A stretch of DNA of 52,572 nucleotides from Thalassolituus maritimus (GTDB lineage: Bacteria > Pseudomonadota > Gammaproteobacteria > Pseudomonadales > Oceanobacteraceae): NCBI RefSeq assembly GCF_900156675.1, contig NZ_FTOH01000014.1:1-52572 (forward strand), read 5' to 3'. The notes beneath the pieces are model-generated. The model was not told the DNA's origin, did not search any database, and saw only the letters and a list, made by a program, of their open reading frames with translations. Below, in pieces: positions 26,146 through 36,088 of the stretch. Numbering within the stretch: position 1 is the stretch's first letter; every line of letters begins with the position of its first letter. Both the position numbers and the translations under genes were made by a program.

Positions 26146-29100
26146 TAATCATCCAGGTGCCATCAACGAAACGGGCGACAAATACGTTCTCGCGCTCTTC
26201 GCGAATTGTGCCTACGAGTGCACCACGTACCGTCAGATAGGCGACTGCTTCACAGCCATCATTTGAATCTGCATCTGTTGGCGCTGCTGCTGACAATTTA
26301 TCGCGGTCGTTAAAGCCGCAGGCCGTTTCATCGTTGCCTTGCGTGTATTCCGTACGAGTAGCTATTTGAGCAAGAACCGATTGATCAGTACCACCCATAG
26401 ATACGTTTGAGCGGGAAATCAACCAGTAACCACGTTCGACTTCGATGGTTTTCAGTCCGCCTTCCCCATCACTGATCTGCTCTTCCGAGACGGCCAATTC
26501 GAGATAAAAGCCCTGTGCATCTCCGCCAGCAACAACACCTAACTGGTTGCTGATATTTTCATAAGTTTCCTCGGAGCCGAAGCCGTACGAGGCACTCAAT
26601 GCGAACTCGTCCTCAACCTGTCGTTCAAGCGCTAGCTCGAAGATAACAGGAATCAGCGCTTCGTCTTCTGGGTCTTTGAGGTAACTTTCTGCAACGGCAG
26701 TAAGACGATCTATCCCCAGCTCTATATCATCATAGAAGGTACCGCTGAACGGCCCATACTCTACGCCTTCTGTCAGACCCTGATACTCAGTACCAGATAC
26801 AATTGCAGACGTAGACAAATCGATTTCATATATCCCGTTGCCAGGCACGCTGTATCTGGATAAAACATTATTTTCGAAATTTCTCTCGAGAAGCTCATCA
26901 AGGGTTACTTCTCCGGCCAGCTCAATAACTGTATCGCAACTCTGCTCAACTCTTTCATCATCCCCGTCCATATCGACATCCACCCAGGATACGTTACAGG
27001 ATTCGGAACGGGTCGTATTGGTACTAGAGTCGTAGGGGTACAACTTGATCCGACTAATGAAGTCCCTCCCACGAAGCTCTTCATCAAAATATTCTATAAC
27101 CCGACCATCCGATAAGACGGTCTGGTCGCGATACAGGCTTTCAACGAGATCTGTAATTTCCGTCGGAGCATCTGGACGCCCAAGGAAAAACTCATGGGTA
27201 GCAGGCCATTTACTGGTTGGGTAATACGATGAAGAATTCGTCGTTCTGAGCTGAACGTTCAGATCAGTCCTGTTTTCTGCATCCGGTTCCAGCGTGGACC
27301 TTGCACGGACGACAAATGTAACTGGGTTATACCTGGTCTGGGAGGCATCATCGAGCGGGTCTTTGACCCCTACCAGGTTGGCCTCAATGAGCGCGTTGAA
27401 TTCATGTTCACCATTATCGCCCGCCTGGGCGCCATCGATATTGCCTTCAAACCTGACCAACGGCCAGACAATCGCAATCTGCGTTGGCGCAACGTGTGAA
27501 GGATCTGAGTCATCCAGAAATGATCCAGCAGGAGGCGACGCGTAGCTATCCTCATAAAACACCCGAACATAAGGACGAGTAGTGATGCTTCCGTCAGAGA
27601 TGGCCTCCGTGTACCAGTAAAGCTTTTTACCATTACCTAGTGCCAAAGCATTCTTAATTTCGGCTGGAATAGCATCAACCCCCTCATCAGGGTTATCAGC
27701 CGACTCTATTTCGAAATCAAACACATTATAGAGCCCAGCATCGGCGTCAGTGGTCTCAATCGGACGCATGATAAGACGAAGTGAACCGTCAATAAGTACA
27801 CGGTCACTAGGAAGCCCTGCCGAATCGCTCTCATCAGTTTCGATGGCGAACCCCACTGGCGGGGTGCAATCACCCTCTCCGAACTCACAACGAGCAAGGA
27901 TCTCAGCACCTTCCAATATTTCATTGAGAACACCAGTAGGCCCAAATGCCAGGTCTGCCACTGTGTTCAGCGCTGTTTCATGCGCCAGATAATATGAATC
28001 AACGCGACGTCCATGAACAGGATCGATGAAGCTGGGCTGATTTTCATCATAGCCCCAGAAATTCTTCACTGCCGCAGTAAGGTCCATCAGAAAGTATTTG
28101 CTGTTTTCTATTGCAGTACGCCAACCCGCTAACCTGGCTGGCACATCGACATCTACCGATGTTTCAACGTCCTCTCTCATAGAGGCTGCGACGCCGTCGA
28201 GCCGTTCGAGAGCTGTGACTGCACCAGCAGGGACTCTGGCACCAAGCCCGTTAAAGTAATTGATGTTATCCCGGAGTATTGTGCTGGCCGTAGAGAAAAT
28301 CTCGAACTTAGTTACAGCATCTGGGGACTCACTTTTCTCCAACAACTGCCCGCGCCGATCAATTACATCACCGGTAATTTCACCCAGTTTCGTTACGAAG
28401 TCGGTGTTAGCCGAATCAGCGAGATACGGCAAAGCAGCAATTAACGCACCGTAATAGACCCCTTCGACCAGAGCATCACCTGAAACTGTCTCAATTTGCG
28501 TAATCTGACTGGGGGCAACTACAGGCGACGAAATAATATCCGTCAGACCGAAGAGCTCAGAGACGTGAAGATTGGCCAACTCCATCGTGTATTGGTTATA
28601 CACACCTGTTTTCGCTTTCTCGATGTCATCCAACACAGCCTGATTGATGTCCGCCCGGTCGTCTGCAGAAAGGCCGTTCGTGACTGCGTCGATATAAACC
28701 GTTCTGGCCATACTGCTTGCAATATCAGTAATCCAGTTGACGTTGACCGTCATGCCGTCGAGCAATTCACCGACGCCAGCCCTGACATCGAGATCATCTG
28801 GAAGAGGAACGTATTTTCCGTAAGCGAGCGAGTCGCACCCCTGTACTCGCTCACAGCGATAGAACACATCCCCGTTGTCCGTATTCGCGATAAAGATAAA
28901 CGATCCTGATACGTCTTCGGCCTCTGCCGTCAGCTCGTAAGTACCCGTTTGAGAAGACTGCGAAGCTGCACCATCGTATACAAGATTACCGCTATCGTTT
29001 TCTATGAGCGTCGGGCCACCCTCATAGTTGATCGGTGTTGCACTGATTCGGCTACCCCAGGTCGCCGTCCCTATTCGACCGCTAATACCATAAGTCTCCT

Positions 29101-29194
29101 CTTCACCGCTGACGGTGCGGGTAGAACTGGAGTTCCCTGAACAGGCCTGAAGGAGCACGCCGATAAGGATTACTGAGGTAAGCTTATGAACCAT
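26135..29194 (-). CDS. giant lipoprotein, paralogue 1 (1019 aa)
   Basis: Lipoprotein signal MVHKLTSVILIGVLLQAC (lipid-modified Cys18) with Ser-Gly after it, not Asp, so outer-membrane sorting is expected. The mature chain is acidic and strand-rich with no membrane helix. It shares ordered features with the 978-aa protein at 32110-35046: a Cys motif (YRCERVQGCDSLAYG), an LFGLTDI...YYGALIA segment in the first third, and a C-terminal domain ending FVARFVDGTWMIIGD. The C-terminal Val-Asp-Gly-Thr-Trp appears to be a repeat-domain signature. The downstream barrel gene overlaps it. Function unknown; surface adhesion, polymer handling or sensing are all possible. Confidence 0.85.
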   Translation of the reverse strand: MVHKLTSVILIGVLLQACSGNSSSTRTVSGEEETYGISGRIGTATWGSRISATPINYEGGPTLIENDSGNLVYDGAASQSSQTGTYELTAEAEDVSGSFIFIANTDNGDVFYRCERVQGCDSLAYGKYVPLPDDLDVRAGVGELLDGMTVNVNWITDIASSMARTVYIDAVTNGLSADDRADINQAVLDDIEKAKTGVYNQYTMELANLHVSELFGLTDIISSPVVAPSQITQIETVSGDALVEGVYYGALIAALPYLADSANTDFVTKLGEITGDVIDRRGQLLEKSESPDAVTKFEIFSTASTILRDNINYFNGLGARVPAGAVTALERLDGVAASMREDVETSVDVDVPARLAGWRTAIENSKYFLMDLTAAVKNFWGYDENQPSFIDPVHGRRVDSYYLAHETALNTVADLAFGPTGVLNEILEGAEILARCEFGEGDCTPPVGFAIETDESDSAGLPSDRVLIDGSLRLIMRPIETTDADAGLYNVFDFEIESADNPDEGVDAIPAEIKNALALGNGKKLYWYTEAISDGSITTRPYVRVFYEDSYASPPAGSFLDDSDPSHVAPTQIAIVWPLVRFEGNIDGAQAGDNGEHEFNALIEANLVGVKDPLDDASQTRYNPVTFVVRARSTLEPDAENRTDLNVQLRTTNSSSYYPTSKWPATHEFFLGRPDAPTEITDLVESLYRDQTVLSDGRVIEYFDEELRGRDFISRIKLYPYDSSTNTTRSESCNVSWVDVDMDGDDERVEQSCDTVIELAGEVTLDELLERNFENNVLSRYSVPGNGIYEIDLSTSAIVSGTEYQGLTEGVEYGPFSGTFYDDIELGIDRLTAVAESYLKDPEDEALIPVIFELALERQVEDEFALSASYGFGSEETYENISNQLGVVAGGDAQGFYLELAVSEEQISDGEGGLKTIEVERGYWLISRSNVSMGGTDQSVLAQIATRTEYTQGNDETACGFNDRDKLSAAAPTDADSNDGCEAVAYLTVRGALVGTIREERENVFVARFVDGTWMIIGD

Positions 29195-29286
29195 CTTCTT
29201 ATTACTCTTATTCTGTTCTATGTCATTCTACGTTTGGAGTAGGCACAGGATAGCTCTCAGACAGGTGTTTTACTGCCCCTTTACAC

Positions 29287-29315
29287 AAAAAAACCCGGCA
29301 TTTGCCGGGTTTTTT
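29287..29315 (-). terminator. rho-independent terminator after glcB
   Basis: Perfect CCCGGCA/TGCCGGG stem (29294-29300 with 29303-29309), flanked by A-tract and T-tract on opposite sides, 18 bp beyond the glcB stop. It separates glcB from the giant lipoprotein gene, which is on the same strand. Confidence 0.92.
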
Positions 29316-29332
29316 ACAGTGCTTGACGCTAC

Positions 29333-31507
29333 TTACTGAGCTTTGAACTTCAGACGGTATGCGTGCAGCAGCGGCTCGGTATAACCACTTGGCTGCTCTT
29401 TACCTTTGAAGATCAGGTCAGACGCCGCTTTAAACGCGATAGTGTCGAAGCCTGGCGCCATATTGATATAAGAAGCGTCACCCTCATTCTGACCATCAAC
29501 AACCGCAGCCATGCGCTTCAGGCTGTCTTCAACCTGTTCGCGGGTACAGATACCGTGTTCCAGCCAGTTAGCAACGTGCTGAGAAGAGATACGCAGCGTT
29601 GCGCGGTCTTCCATCAGGCCAACGTTGTTGATGTCTGGCACTTTAGAACAACCAACACCTGCATCAACCCAGCGAACAACGTAACCCAGGATACCCTGAC
29701 AGTTGTTGTCGATTTCCTTCTGAATCTGTTCTTCAGTCAGAGCTGAAGCTTCTTCAGCGGTCATCAGAGGGATGCTCAGGATGTCATCAACAGACGCGTG
29801 CTCACGGCTTTTCAGTTCGTTCTGAACAGCGAATACGTCTACCTGGTGATAGTGCATAGCGTGCAGAGCAGCGGCAGTCGGAGATGGAACCCATGCGGTG
29901 TTCGCACCTGACTTAGGATGGCCGATCTTCTGCTCCATCATCATGCCCATCTCATCAGGGATAGGCCACATGCCTTTACCGATCTGAGAACGACCCTGGA
30001 GGCCAGTTTCCAGACCAGTATCAACGTTCCAGTTTTCGTAGGCGTTGATCCAGGTCTGCTGCTTCATGACAGTCTTAGGTACAAACGGACCTGCCAGCAT
30101 AGAGGTGTGGATTTCGTCACCAGTACGGTCCAGGAAGCCAGTGTTGATGAAGACAACACGGTCTTTCGCAGAACGGATACATTCTTTCAGGTTAACCGTG
30201 GTACGACGCTCTTCGTCCATGATGCCCATCTTCATAGTGAAGCGTGGCAGACCCAGTGCGTCTTCGATACGACCGAACAGTTCGTTGGCGAATGCCACTT
30301 CTTCTGGACCGTGCATCTTAGGCTTAACGATGTTTACAGAACCGGTAGTCGAGTTCTGGAACGGAGAGTTACCCTTCAGGTCGTGCATAGCGATCAGAGT
30401 AGTCATCATGCCGTCCATGATGCCTTCTGGGATCTCACTGCCGTCAGCCAGCAGGATCGCAGGGTTAGTCATCAGGTGACCCACGTTACGAACGAACAGC
30501 ATTGAGCGACCTTTCAGCTTAACGGTTTCACCGTTCAGGCCAGTGTACTCACGATCTGGGTTCATAGTACGGGTGAAAGTCTTGCCGCCCTTGGTTACTT
30601 CTTCCGCCAGGTCGCCTTTCATCAGGCCCAGCCAGTTACCGTAGGTCACGACTTTGTCTTCGGCGTCAACAGCAGCAACAGAGTCTTCACAGTCCATAAT
30701 GGTGGTTAGTGCTGCTTCCATCAGAACGTCTTTTACTCCAGCAGCGTCGGTTGAACCGATTGGGCTGGTTGCGTCGATCTGAATTTCGAAGTGCAGGCCG
30801 TTGTTAACCAGCAGAATCGCTTCTGGTGCAGCCATTTCGCCTTTAAAGCCAACCAGCTGAGAAGCATCTTTCAGGCTGGTAGTGCTGCCGTCTTTCAGCG
30901 TAACGACCAGTTTACCTGCGTCGATAGCGTACTTAGTGCTGTCAGCGTGATCGCCAGCAGCCAGTGGGGCTGATTCGTTCAGGAAGTTACGCGCATAAGC
31001 GATAACTTTGTCACCACGTACTTTGTTGTAGCCCTGACCTTTCTCAGCACCGTCTTCTTCAGAAATGACGTTAGTGCCGTAAAGAGCATCGTACAGGGAG
31101 CCCCAACGCGCGTTCGCAGCGTTCAGAGCGAAACGAGCATTCATAACCGGTACTACCAGCTGAGGACCCGCCATCTGGCCAATTTCTGGCTCTACGTTTG
31201 AGGTAGTTGCTTCGAAGTCTTCGCCTTCTGGCAGCAGATAACCGATTTCCTGCAGGAACGCTTTGTATTCTGCAGCGTTGTGAGCCTGACCTTTACGCTC
31301 AGTGTGGTAAGCATCGATTTTGGCCTGCAGATCATCACGCTTAGCCAGCAGCGCCTTGTTCTTTGGAGCCAGTTCATTGGCAATAGCATCAAAGCTCGCC
31401 CAGAACGCATCCTGTTCAATACCAGTGCCTGGCATTGCTTTGTCATTGATGAAATCGTACAGCTCCTGGGCGATCTGGAGTCCACCCTTCTGAACGTATT
31501 CTGTCAT
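29333..31507 (-). CDS. glcB: malate synthase G
   Basis: Condenses glyoxylate with acetyl-CoA to malate in the glyoxylate shunt, needed for growth on acetate and fatty acids. At 724 aa it is the G isoform (E. coli 723), not the shorter A form. Conserved segments include [19 protein letters not shown] and [12 protein letters not shown] (catalytic Arg/Glu region), HKVNTSML-equivalent [12 protein letters not shown] and the C-terminal [20 protein letters not shown]. No aceA (isocitrate lyase) is nearby. It sits alone between the two giant lipoprotein genes. Its presence fits a lipid- or alkane-using lifestyle, as does the lipase near 48 kb. Confidence 0.97.
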   Translation of the reverse strand: MTEYVQKGGLQIAQELYDFINDKAMPGTGIEQDAFWASFDAIANELAPKNKALLAKRDDLQAKIDAYHTERKGQAHNAAEYKAFLQEIGYLLPEGEDFEATTSNVEPEIGQMAGPQLVVPVMNARFALNAANARWGSLYDALYGTNVISEEDGAEKGQGYNKVRGDKVIAYARNFLNESAPLAAGDHADSTKYAIDAGKLVVTLKDGSTTSLKDASQLVGFKGEMAAPEAILLVNNGLHFEIQIDATSPIGSTDAAGVKDVLMEAALTTIMDCEDSVAAVDAEDKVVTYGNWLGLMKGDLAEEVTKGGKTFTRTMNPDREYTGLNGETVKLKGRSMLFVRNVGHLMTNPAILLADGSEIPEGIMDGMMTTLIAMHDLKGNSPFQNSTTGSVNIVKPKMHGPEEVAFANELFGRIEDALGLPRFTMKMGIMDEERRTTVNLKECIRSAKDRVVFINTGFLDRTGDEIHTSMLAGPFVPKTVMKQQTWINAYENWNVDTGLETGLQGRSQIGKGMWPIPDEMGMMMEQKIGHPKSGANTAWVPSPTAAALHAMHYHQVDVFAVQNELKSREHASVDDILSIPLMTAEEASALTEEQIQKEIDNNCQGILGYVVRWVDAGVGCSKVPDINNVGLMEDRATLRISSQHVANWLEHGICTREQVEDSLKRMAAVVDGQNEGDASYINMAPGFDTIAFKAASDLIFKGKEQPSGYTEPLLHAYRLKFKAQ

Positions 31508-31842
31508 TGTTTAGCCTCAACTCTTTTGGGGACACAGCCAAATGTACGGCTGCATCTTAGACCGGTGAAATTTCAGGGCCGGGAGTATAACGCAACTGTT
31601 TTCGTATCGCGACCACGTATCGCAGACACCCCCTCTCCGACTCCGTGCCAGATATTCCCGGGCAGCCCCTCAAAAACCTCCATACCGTTGCCCGCCAAAA
31701 GCAATACAAATCCTATACAACAAATATACAAGGTGTTTATAATGACTCAGGAGCTTGGCCGCACCCGAAGTAACTGACATTGACTCTGCCGTTAGAAGTC
31801 TGACTTACAACCAGATCTGACGCGGCGCACAGGAGAACCGAT
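31508..31842. promoter_or_regulatory. divergent intergenic region, glcB / 72-aa gene
   Basis: No sizeable gene. It must hold the glcB promoter (minus) and that of the 72-aa gene (plus), but I could not settle either. At 31741-31776 there is an 11-codon ORF (MTQELGRTRSN) preceded by AAGGTG, which may be a leader peptide or a decayed start; the rest shows nothing clear. Confidence 0.4.
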
Positions 31843-32061
31843 ATGGCTTCGAAGAAAGGTGCAGATAGACGTAAAGCAAGTCCCGAAGAGCTTCGTCAAC
31901 AACTGGAAGCTGACGTACAGGCTTACCTCACGAGCGGCGGAAAGATTCACCGCATTAAAGAAGGAATTAGTGGGGAGACCGGCTGGAAGCGCCCGCGCAA
32001 CGGATACAATCCCAATACACGGGTGAATATACAGCTTCCTATCTCCTACGGAACACTCTGA
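31843..32061 (+). CDS. small basic hypothetical protein, possible SutA-like
   Basis: A 72-aa protein: Lys/Arg-rich N terminus (MASKKGADRRKASPEELR), a helix, then DVQAYLTSGGKIHRIKEGIS and a Pro/Asn tail. The YLxxGGKIxxI element recalls the middle of the RNA-polymerase-binding protein SutA of Pseudomonas (EFLSRGGKVQEI), but SutA has a long acidic N terminus that is absent here. It is plausibly a small nucleic-acid- or polymerase-associated protein. It is conserved enough in form (GGAGAA-type ribosome site, ATG at 31843) to be a real gene. Divergent from glcB. Confidence 0.65.
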   Translation: MASKKGADRRKASPEELRQQLEADVQAYLTSGGKIHRIKEGISGETGWKRPRNGYNPNTRVNIQLPISYGTL

Positions 32062-32082
32062 TTCAACACGGGAACCCCAATA

Positions 32083-32101
32083 GCACCGGCACTGCCGGTG
32101 C
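32083..32101. terminator. hairpin between convergent genes (weak terminator)
   Basis: Perfect GCACCGGC/GCCGGTGC stem with a 3-nt loop, midway between the 72-aa gene (plus) and the 978-aa lipoprotein gene (minus). No strong T-run follows on either strand, so it may be rho-dependent or a shared weak terminator. Confidence 0.5.
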
Positions 32102-32109
32102 TTGCAGAA

Positions 32110-35046
32110 TCAGTTCAGTGACTCCCAGGTGCCATCGATATAACGGATGATCCAGACACCGCTTTCATAGACAATTTTTCCGTAAACTTTATCGCGATAA
32201 TTCAGCACGTAGACGGCTTCCTGAGGATCGCGACTGAACGAAGGCTCGGCCGTGTTCGACACAACACAGCGACGGTACTCACCGTCATCACCCACGATAT
32301 AACGGTAAACCGGCGCACCGTCGACCAAATCAAGGTTGCTGCCCAGGATAATTTCGCTGTCGACCGTGTCGGTTGTGCCATCTGCGAGAGACAGTTCAAC
32401 ACCGTCTTTAAATACCGAAAGGCTCGTCGCTTCAACCGTACCGCTCTCAGTGCTGAAATCGAAAATCAGACGATCAAGGTCAGCGCCCACGCCCTGATAG
32501 AGACCCGTAGTATTGACGCTCGTATAGTCATGTGACACTGAAAGCGACACATCAACCTGTTCACTGTATGGGGCTGTTACCTGGATATCGACAAGCGTTT
32601 TCGGTTCAGTCGCCGTTGAGTAATCGAGCACGACTTCACTGGTAAAGCGCGCACTCGACAGGCCGAGTTGAGCGCTTCTGAACAAAGTACCATCCAGAGA
32701 TGTCAGTGATGCTGGAAGCGATGAAAGTGTCAGACACCCCTGCGAATCCGCTGCCTCAACCGGAAATTCAACGAAGTACACACCCTGCCCCGGTACTTCC
32801 GGGCGGGAGAAAACGCCAATCTGCCACAACTCATTCACCGCATTCTGAAGGTCCTGTTCAGCATTTAACCGCTGTTTCGGCTGGCAACGCTCAATCACTG
32901 GCGACTCAGCAGTACCGCTCAGTAAGCATGCCTCGTAGTCATGTGTAGCGATCAGCTCTTCTGTATCGCCATCACCATCAACGTCGCTCACATCTTCACG
33001 TCGCACCGTAGGATAGAAGCGATAGCGATAGTCATCGCCACCCTCAACGAAGTAGTCAAGGTATTGAGTTTCGCGCCCGTTAACGATTTGCGTACCAGTA
33101 CGGTACTGAACCAGCCCACTAGCAACTGTCCCTTCAGGGTAAAGGGGGGCCCGCTCAAAGAATGCATTGAACGAAGCAAACTCAGACTCTGGGTAATAAT
33201 CTGCTGCCTGATTGGCATTGGCCGTGAGAAATACCGTCGTAATGTTTGAATCCGTGCCGTTATCGTCTTCATAAACATCAGAGATACGACTATTCAGAAC
33301 CACTTCTGAGATATTAAAACGACGCCCGGAGACACCGTCAGGGTCATCGACGCCCTGGTACAGGATACTGAATGCACCCGTAAGCTCAGTTTCGTTAGCG
33401 CTACCAACATCACCTGCATCGTAAAGGGTGAAATCGGTCCAACGAATCTGGTAGGCCAATGCCGGGGCAGACACCTCATCCTGAAGAACCGTCACGGTAT
33501 TTTCATAGAAAATTCGCAAACCACTTGGGCTGCTGATTTCGTCATCACTGTAGGTGTGATCCAGCTCGAGACGCAGACCATTGGCAACTAAAGTCCCGGC
33601 CATCAGAATATCTATTGCGCGGGAACTGGTCGGAGCATCATCTTCATCAAGCAAATTAATGTCCGCAACGGCCTGTGATACTTCAAAATCACCGCCGTTA
33701 AGCGTCAGTACAGGCGCAGAGTAGGTATGACTCTGATACCACTCCCACTCAGGGCTGACTGATGGGCAGCCACTGTTGAGATAGCAATCCCGGTAGAAAC
33801 CAGCGATTTCCGACACTGCGGTTGTGATTTCATCGAGATTTTCAGCATTGTCTTCACCAACACCCCTCAACAGATCGGCGTAGCTATCCAGTTGCTCCCG
33901 GTAACCGTCTTCGAAAAAGCTGTTGCCGTAGTCGCGAAGTTCCTGCACAAAGGCTTTCGTGCGCTGAAGGCCTAACTGATAATCCTCCAGCTCGTCACCC
34001 AGCAGCGAGCTCAAAGAAGCCGGTGTAATCGACGTCAGGTCCCCATCTACAAACGCATCGCGCTCCGTCTGTAGTTGAGCAACAACACTGGCAACATAAC
34101 CAGACACGGTTGAATTCGTGACATTTAAATCATTCAGGTTACTGATGGCTGCGTCATAAAGATCGTAAAGAGCGAGAGTCTGTGCTCCACCGCGCTGCAT
34201 CAACTGGCCGTCATTTGCCACCAGGTCCGCAGCAACCGCTGAAGCGAAAGACGGCAGATCTGTCGTTGATGTATAGGACAATTCATAGGACTGCCACGCT
34301 GCTAAGAGAGCACCATAGCGAATTGAATATTGTGCTTCTGTCTGGTTAGCGCCCCGCCACTCCTCTATTTGAGTCAGGTCTGCGGGTTCCCGACTCTGGA
34401 TAGAATCGATACCAAACAAGCGTGAAACCTGTGATTCGGCTTGAAGTGTCGAATACACAGAATAGAAACCAGTATCTAACCAACCTGCATCCTGCTGGGT
34501 ACCAGAATCTTCACTGTATACACGATCGAAAGCGAGCTGAGCTGCCAGATCAGTGAGTGGCGTGATTCGAATGCGCTGGCCATCCTCGATGCCAGCAGCA
34601 ACCGATCGCCAGCCCGGTGCCGCGACAATACTGTATTCAGAACCAAAAGAAACAGAGCCACAGCCACTGACGACCTGGCAGCGGCGTGTCGTCGATGTGC
34701 CGTCATTGCTTTCGCGCCCGTAGACATCGAGATAGACGATTTCCGTACCATCTGCAGTTACAACCGCTTGCCCTTCGTCATCCGTGGTGAAGCGGGCAAA
34801 GTTCAGGACGCCCGGCTGCACCTCAGAAGGCATTCCGGTCTCGTCGACAGTCACCCGCCTGAGCATGGCTTCATTGAAATCTTCCTGACCAACCTGCACA
34901 TCCAGATTGATGGTTGTTACAGACGAGCTGCTGTCATTATCACTGCAGGCTGCCAGCGCAGCGACCATCGGGATAACAACCCAGCGGGAGAAGGAAATAT
35001 TGTCGGGAAACGCTAAACGACTGACAGAAAAAAGCGGTCTGGTCAC
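32110..35046 (-). CDS. giant lipoprotein, paralogue 2 (978 aa)
   Basis: The start is GTG at 35044-35046, with a long n-region before the lipobox LAAC (lipid Cys34, followed by Ser-Asp-Asn). The mature chain is acidic and mostly beta, like the 1019-aa protein at 26135-29194. Shared landmarks are RRCQVVSGCGSVSFG, SRLFGIDSI...RYGALLAA, an EWEWYQSHTYSAPVLTLNG segment, and the terminal IIRYIDGTWESLN. Asp right after +2 Ser is not the +2 Asp that retains lipoproteins in the inner membrane. Overall identity looks low, so the duplication is old. Unlike paralogue 1 it has no barrel gene beside it. Function unknown. Confidence 0.85.
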   Translation of the reverse strand: MTRPLFSVSRLAFPDNISFSRWVVIPMVAALAACSDNDSSSSVTTINLDVQVGQEDFNEAMLRRVTVDETGMPSEVQPGVLNFARFTTDDEGQAVVTADGTEIVYLDVYGRESNDGTSTTRRCQVVSGCGSVSFGSEYSIVAAPGWRSVAAGIEDGQRIRITPLTDLAAQLAFDRVYSEDSGTQQDAGWLDTGFYSVYSTLQAESQVSRLFGIDSIQSREPADLTQIEEWRGANQTEAQYSIRYGALLAAWQSYELSYTSTTDLPSFASAVAADLVANDGQLMQRGGAQTLALYDLYDAAISNLNDLNVTNSTVSGYVASVVAQLQTERDAFVDGDLTSITPASLSSLLGDELEDYQLGLQRTKAFVQELRDYGNSFFEDGYREQLDSYADLLRGVGEDNAENLDEITTAVSEIAGFYRDCYLNSGCPSVSPEWEWYQSHTYSAPVLTLNGGDFEVSQAVADINLLDEDDAPTSSRAIDILMAGTLVANGLRLELDHTYSDDEISSPSGLRIFYENTVTVLQDEVSAPALAYQIRWTDFTLYDAGDVGSANETELTGAFSILYQGVDDPDGVSGRRFNISEVVLNSRISDVYEDDNGTDSNITTVFLTANANQAADYYPESEFASFNAFFERAPLYPEGTVASGLVQYRTGTQIVNGRETQYLDYFVEGGDDYRYRFYPTVRREDVSDVDGDGDTEELIATHDYEACLLSGTAESPVIERCQPKQRLNAEQDLQNAVNELWQIGVFSRPEVPGQGVYFVEFPVEAADSQGCLTLSSLPASLTSLDGTLFRSAQLGLSSARFTSEVVLDYSTATEPKTLVDIQVTAPYSEQVDVSLSVSHDYTSVNTTGLYQGVGADLDRLIFDFSTESGTVEATSLSVFKDGVELSLADGTTDTVDSEIILGSNLDLVDGAPVYRYIVGDDGEYRRCVVSNTAEPSFSRDPQEAVYVLNYRDKVYGKIVYESGVWIIRYIDGTWESLN

Positions 35047-35221
35047 ACGAGCCTCAAATAAAAAGGGATGTAGATGTGCGCCATCATATCAGCCACGCGT
35101 TCTGATGCCACCAGAGACAGCGCCCTTTTGACAAAACCCGGCACTTCGCCATGCCGAATCTGCCTGGCTGCGTCGTCGCCATCTTTGCTCTATAATCGCG
35201 CCCATCTGCACCGGAGTATTT

Positions 35222-36055
35222 ATGCACTTATTTGTCGAACAACTCACCAATGTCGATTTCAGCTACCTAGACGCGAACAGAGGGATCGTCGGAGAGACCT
35301 GGTGGGCGTCAGCCATCCTTGAAGGAGCACTGGATGACCAGGGCATGGTCTGTGACTTCGGCATTGTTAAGAAAACACTTCGTCAGTGGCTGGATACCGA
35401 ACTCGACCACAGACTTCTTGTGCCTGCCGAGGCACCTGGCCTCGAAGTTAAGAAGACCGGTGAGCGCGTGAATATTTCTATGCAAACCGGGCGCGGCATC
35501 GTCGAAATGAGTGCTCCAGCACAAGCAGTGACCCTGATCGACACGGCTGAAATTACAGCGGCGAGCGTCGCTGCCTGGTCTATCAAACAGCTCCAGATGT
35601 ATTTCCCGGATACCATTGACCAACTAACCCTGGACTTCACCACTGAAACGATTGACGGTGCCTTCTACCACTACTCTCACGGCCTTAAGAAGCACGCAGG
35701 GAATTGCCAACGAATTGCCCACGGACACCGTTCCCGCATCCAGATCTGGCTTGATGGTCAGCGTGATGAGCAGGAAGAGTCCTACTGGGCTGACCTCTGG
35801 CGGGATATTTACATCGGCAGCACTGAGGATCTCGCCTCAGACGACAACGACACACTATCTTTCGCTTACACTGCACAACAAGGTGATTTCTCACTGACCC
35901 TGAACCGCGCACATTGCTACATGATGAGCACCGATTCGACAGTTGAACTGATCGCTGATCATCTCGCTAAAGAAATCAGCAAGCGCCACCCGGGCAAAGA
36001 TATTCGTGTTCGCGCCTTTGAGGGGGTAAACAAAGGCGCCATGGTACAAGTCTGA
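35222..36055 (+). CDS. 6-carboxytetrahydropterin synthase-like protein, tandem T-fold
   Basis: QueD/6-pyruvoyl-tetrahydropterin synthase family, about 277 aa (double length). The first half (1-70) has the GMVCDFGIVKKTL and LDTELDHRLL elements (Asp45, Asp62-His63); the second half carries the zinc site FYHYSH...NCQRIAHGHRS (His153 and His167/169, with Cys162). So substrate elements are split over two T-folds on one chain. QueD makes the queuosine precursor 6-carboxytetrahydropterin; this two-domain form may be a diverged relative with a different pterin substrate. ATG follows GGAG; a TATAAT box lies at 35191-35196. Confidence 0.8.
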   Translation: MHLFVEQLTNVDFSYLDANRGIVGETWWASAILEGALDDQGMVCDFGIVKKTLRQWLDTELDHRLLVPAEAPGLEVKKTGERVNISMQTGRGIVEMSAPAQAVTLIDTAEITAASVAAWSIKQLQMYFPDTIDQLTLDFTTETIDGAFYHYSHGLKKHAGNCQRIAHGHRSRIQIWLDGQRDEQEESYWADLWRDIYIGSTEDLASDDNDTLSFAYTAQQGDFSLTLNRAHCYMMSTDSTVELIADHLAKEISKRHPGKDIRVRAFEGVNKGAMVQV

Positions 36056-36088
36056 TCAATACGGCGGCTTGCGCAGCAGCCTGATCAA

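Noticed and set aside
29918-30505. 195-codon plus-strand open frame antisense to glcB
   Set aside because: It lies within the highly conserved malate synthase gene and looks like a codon-bias shadow.
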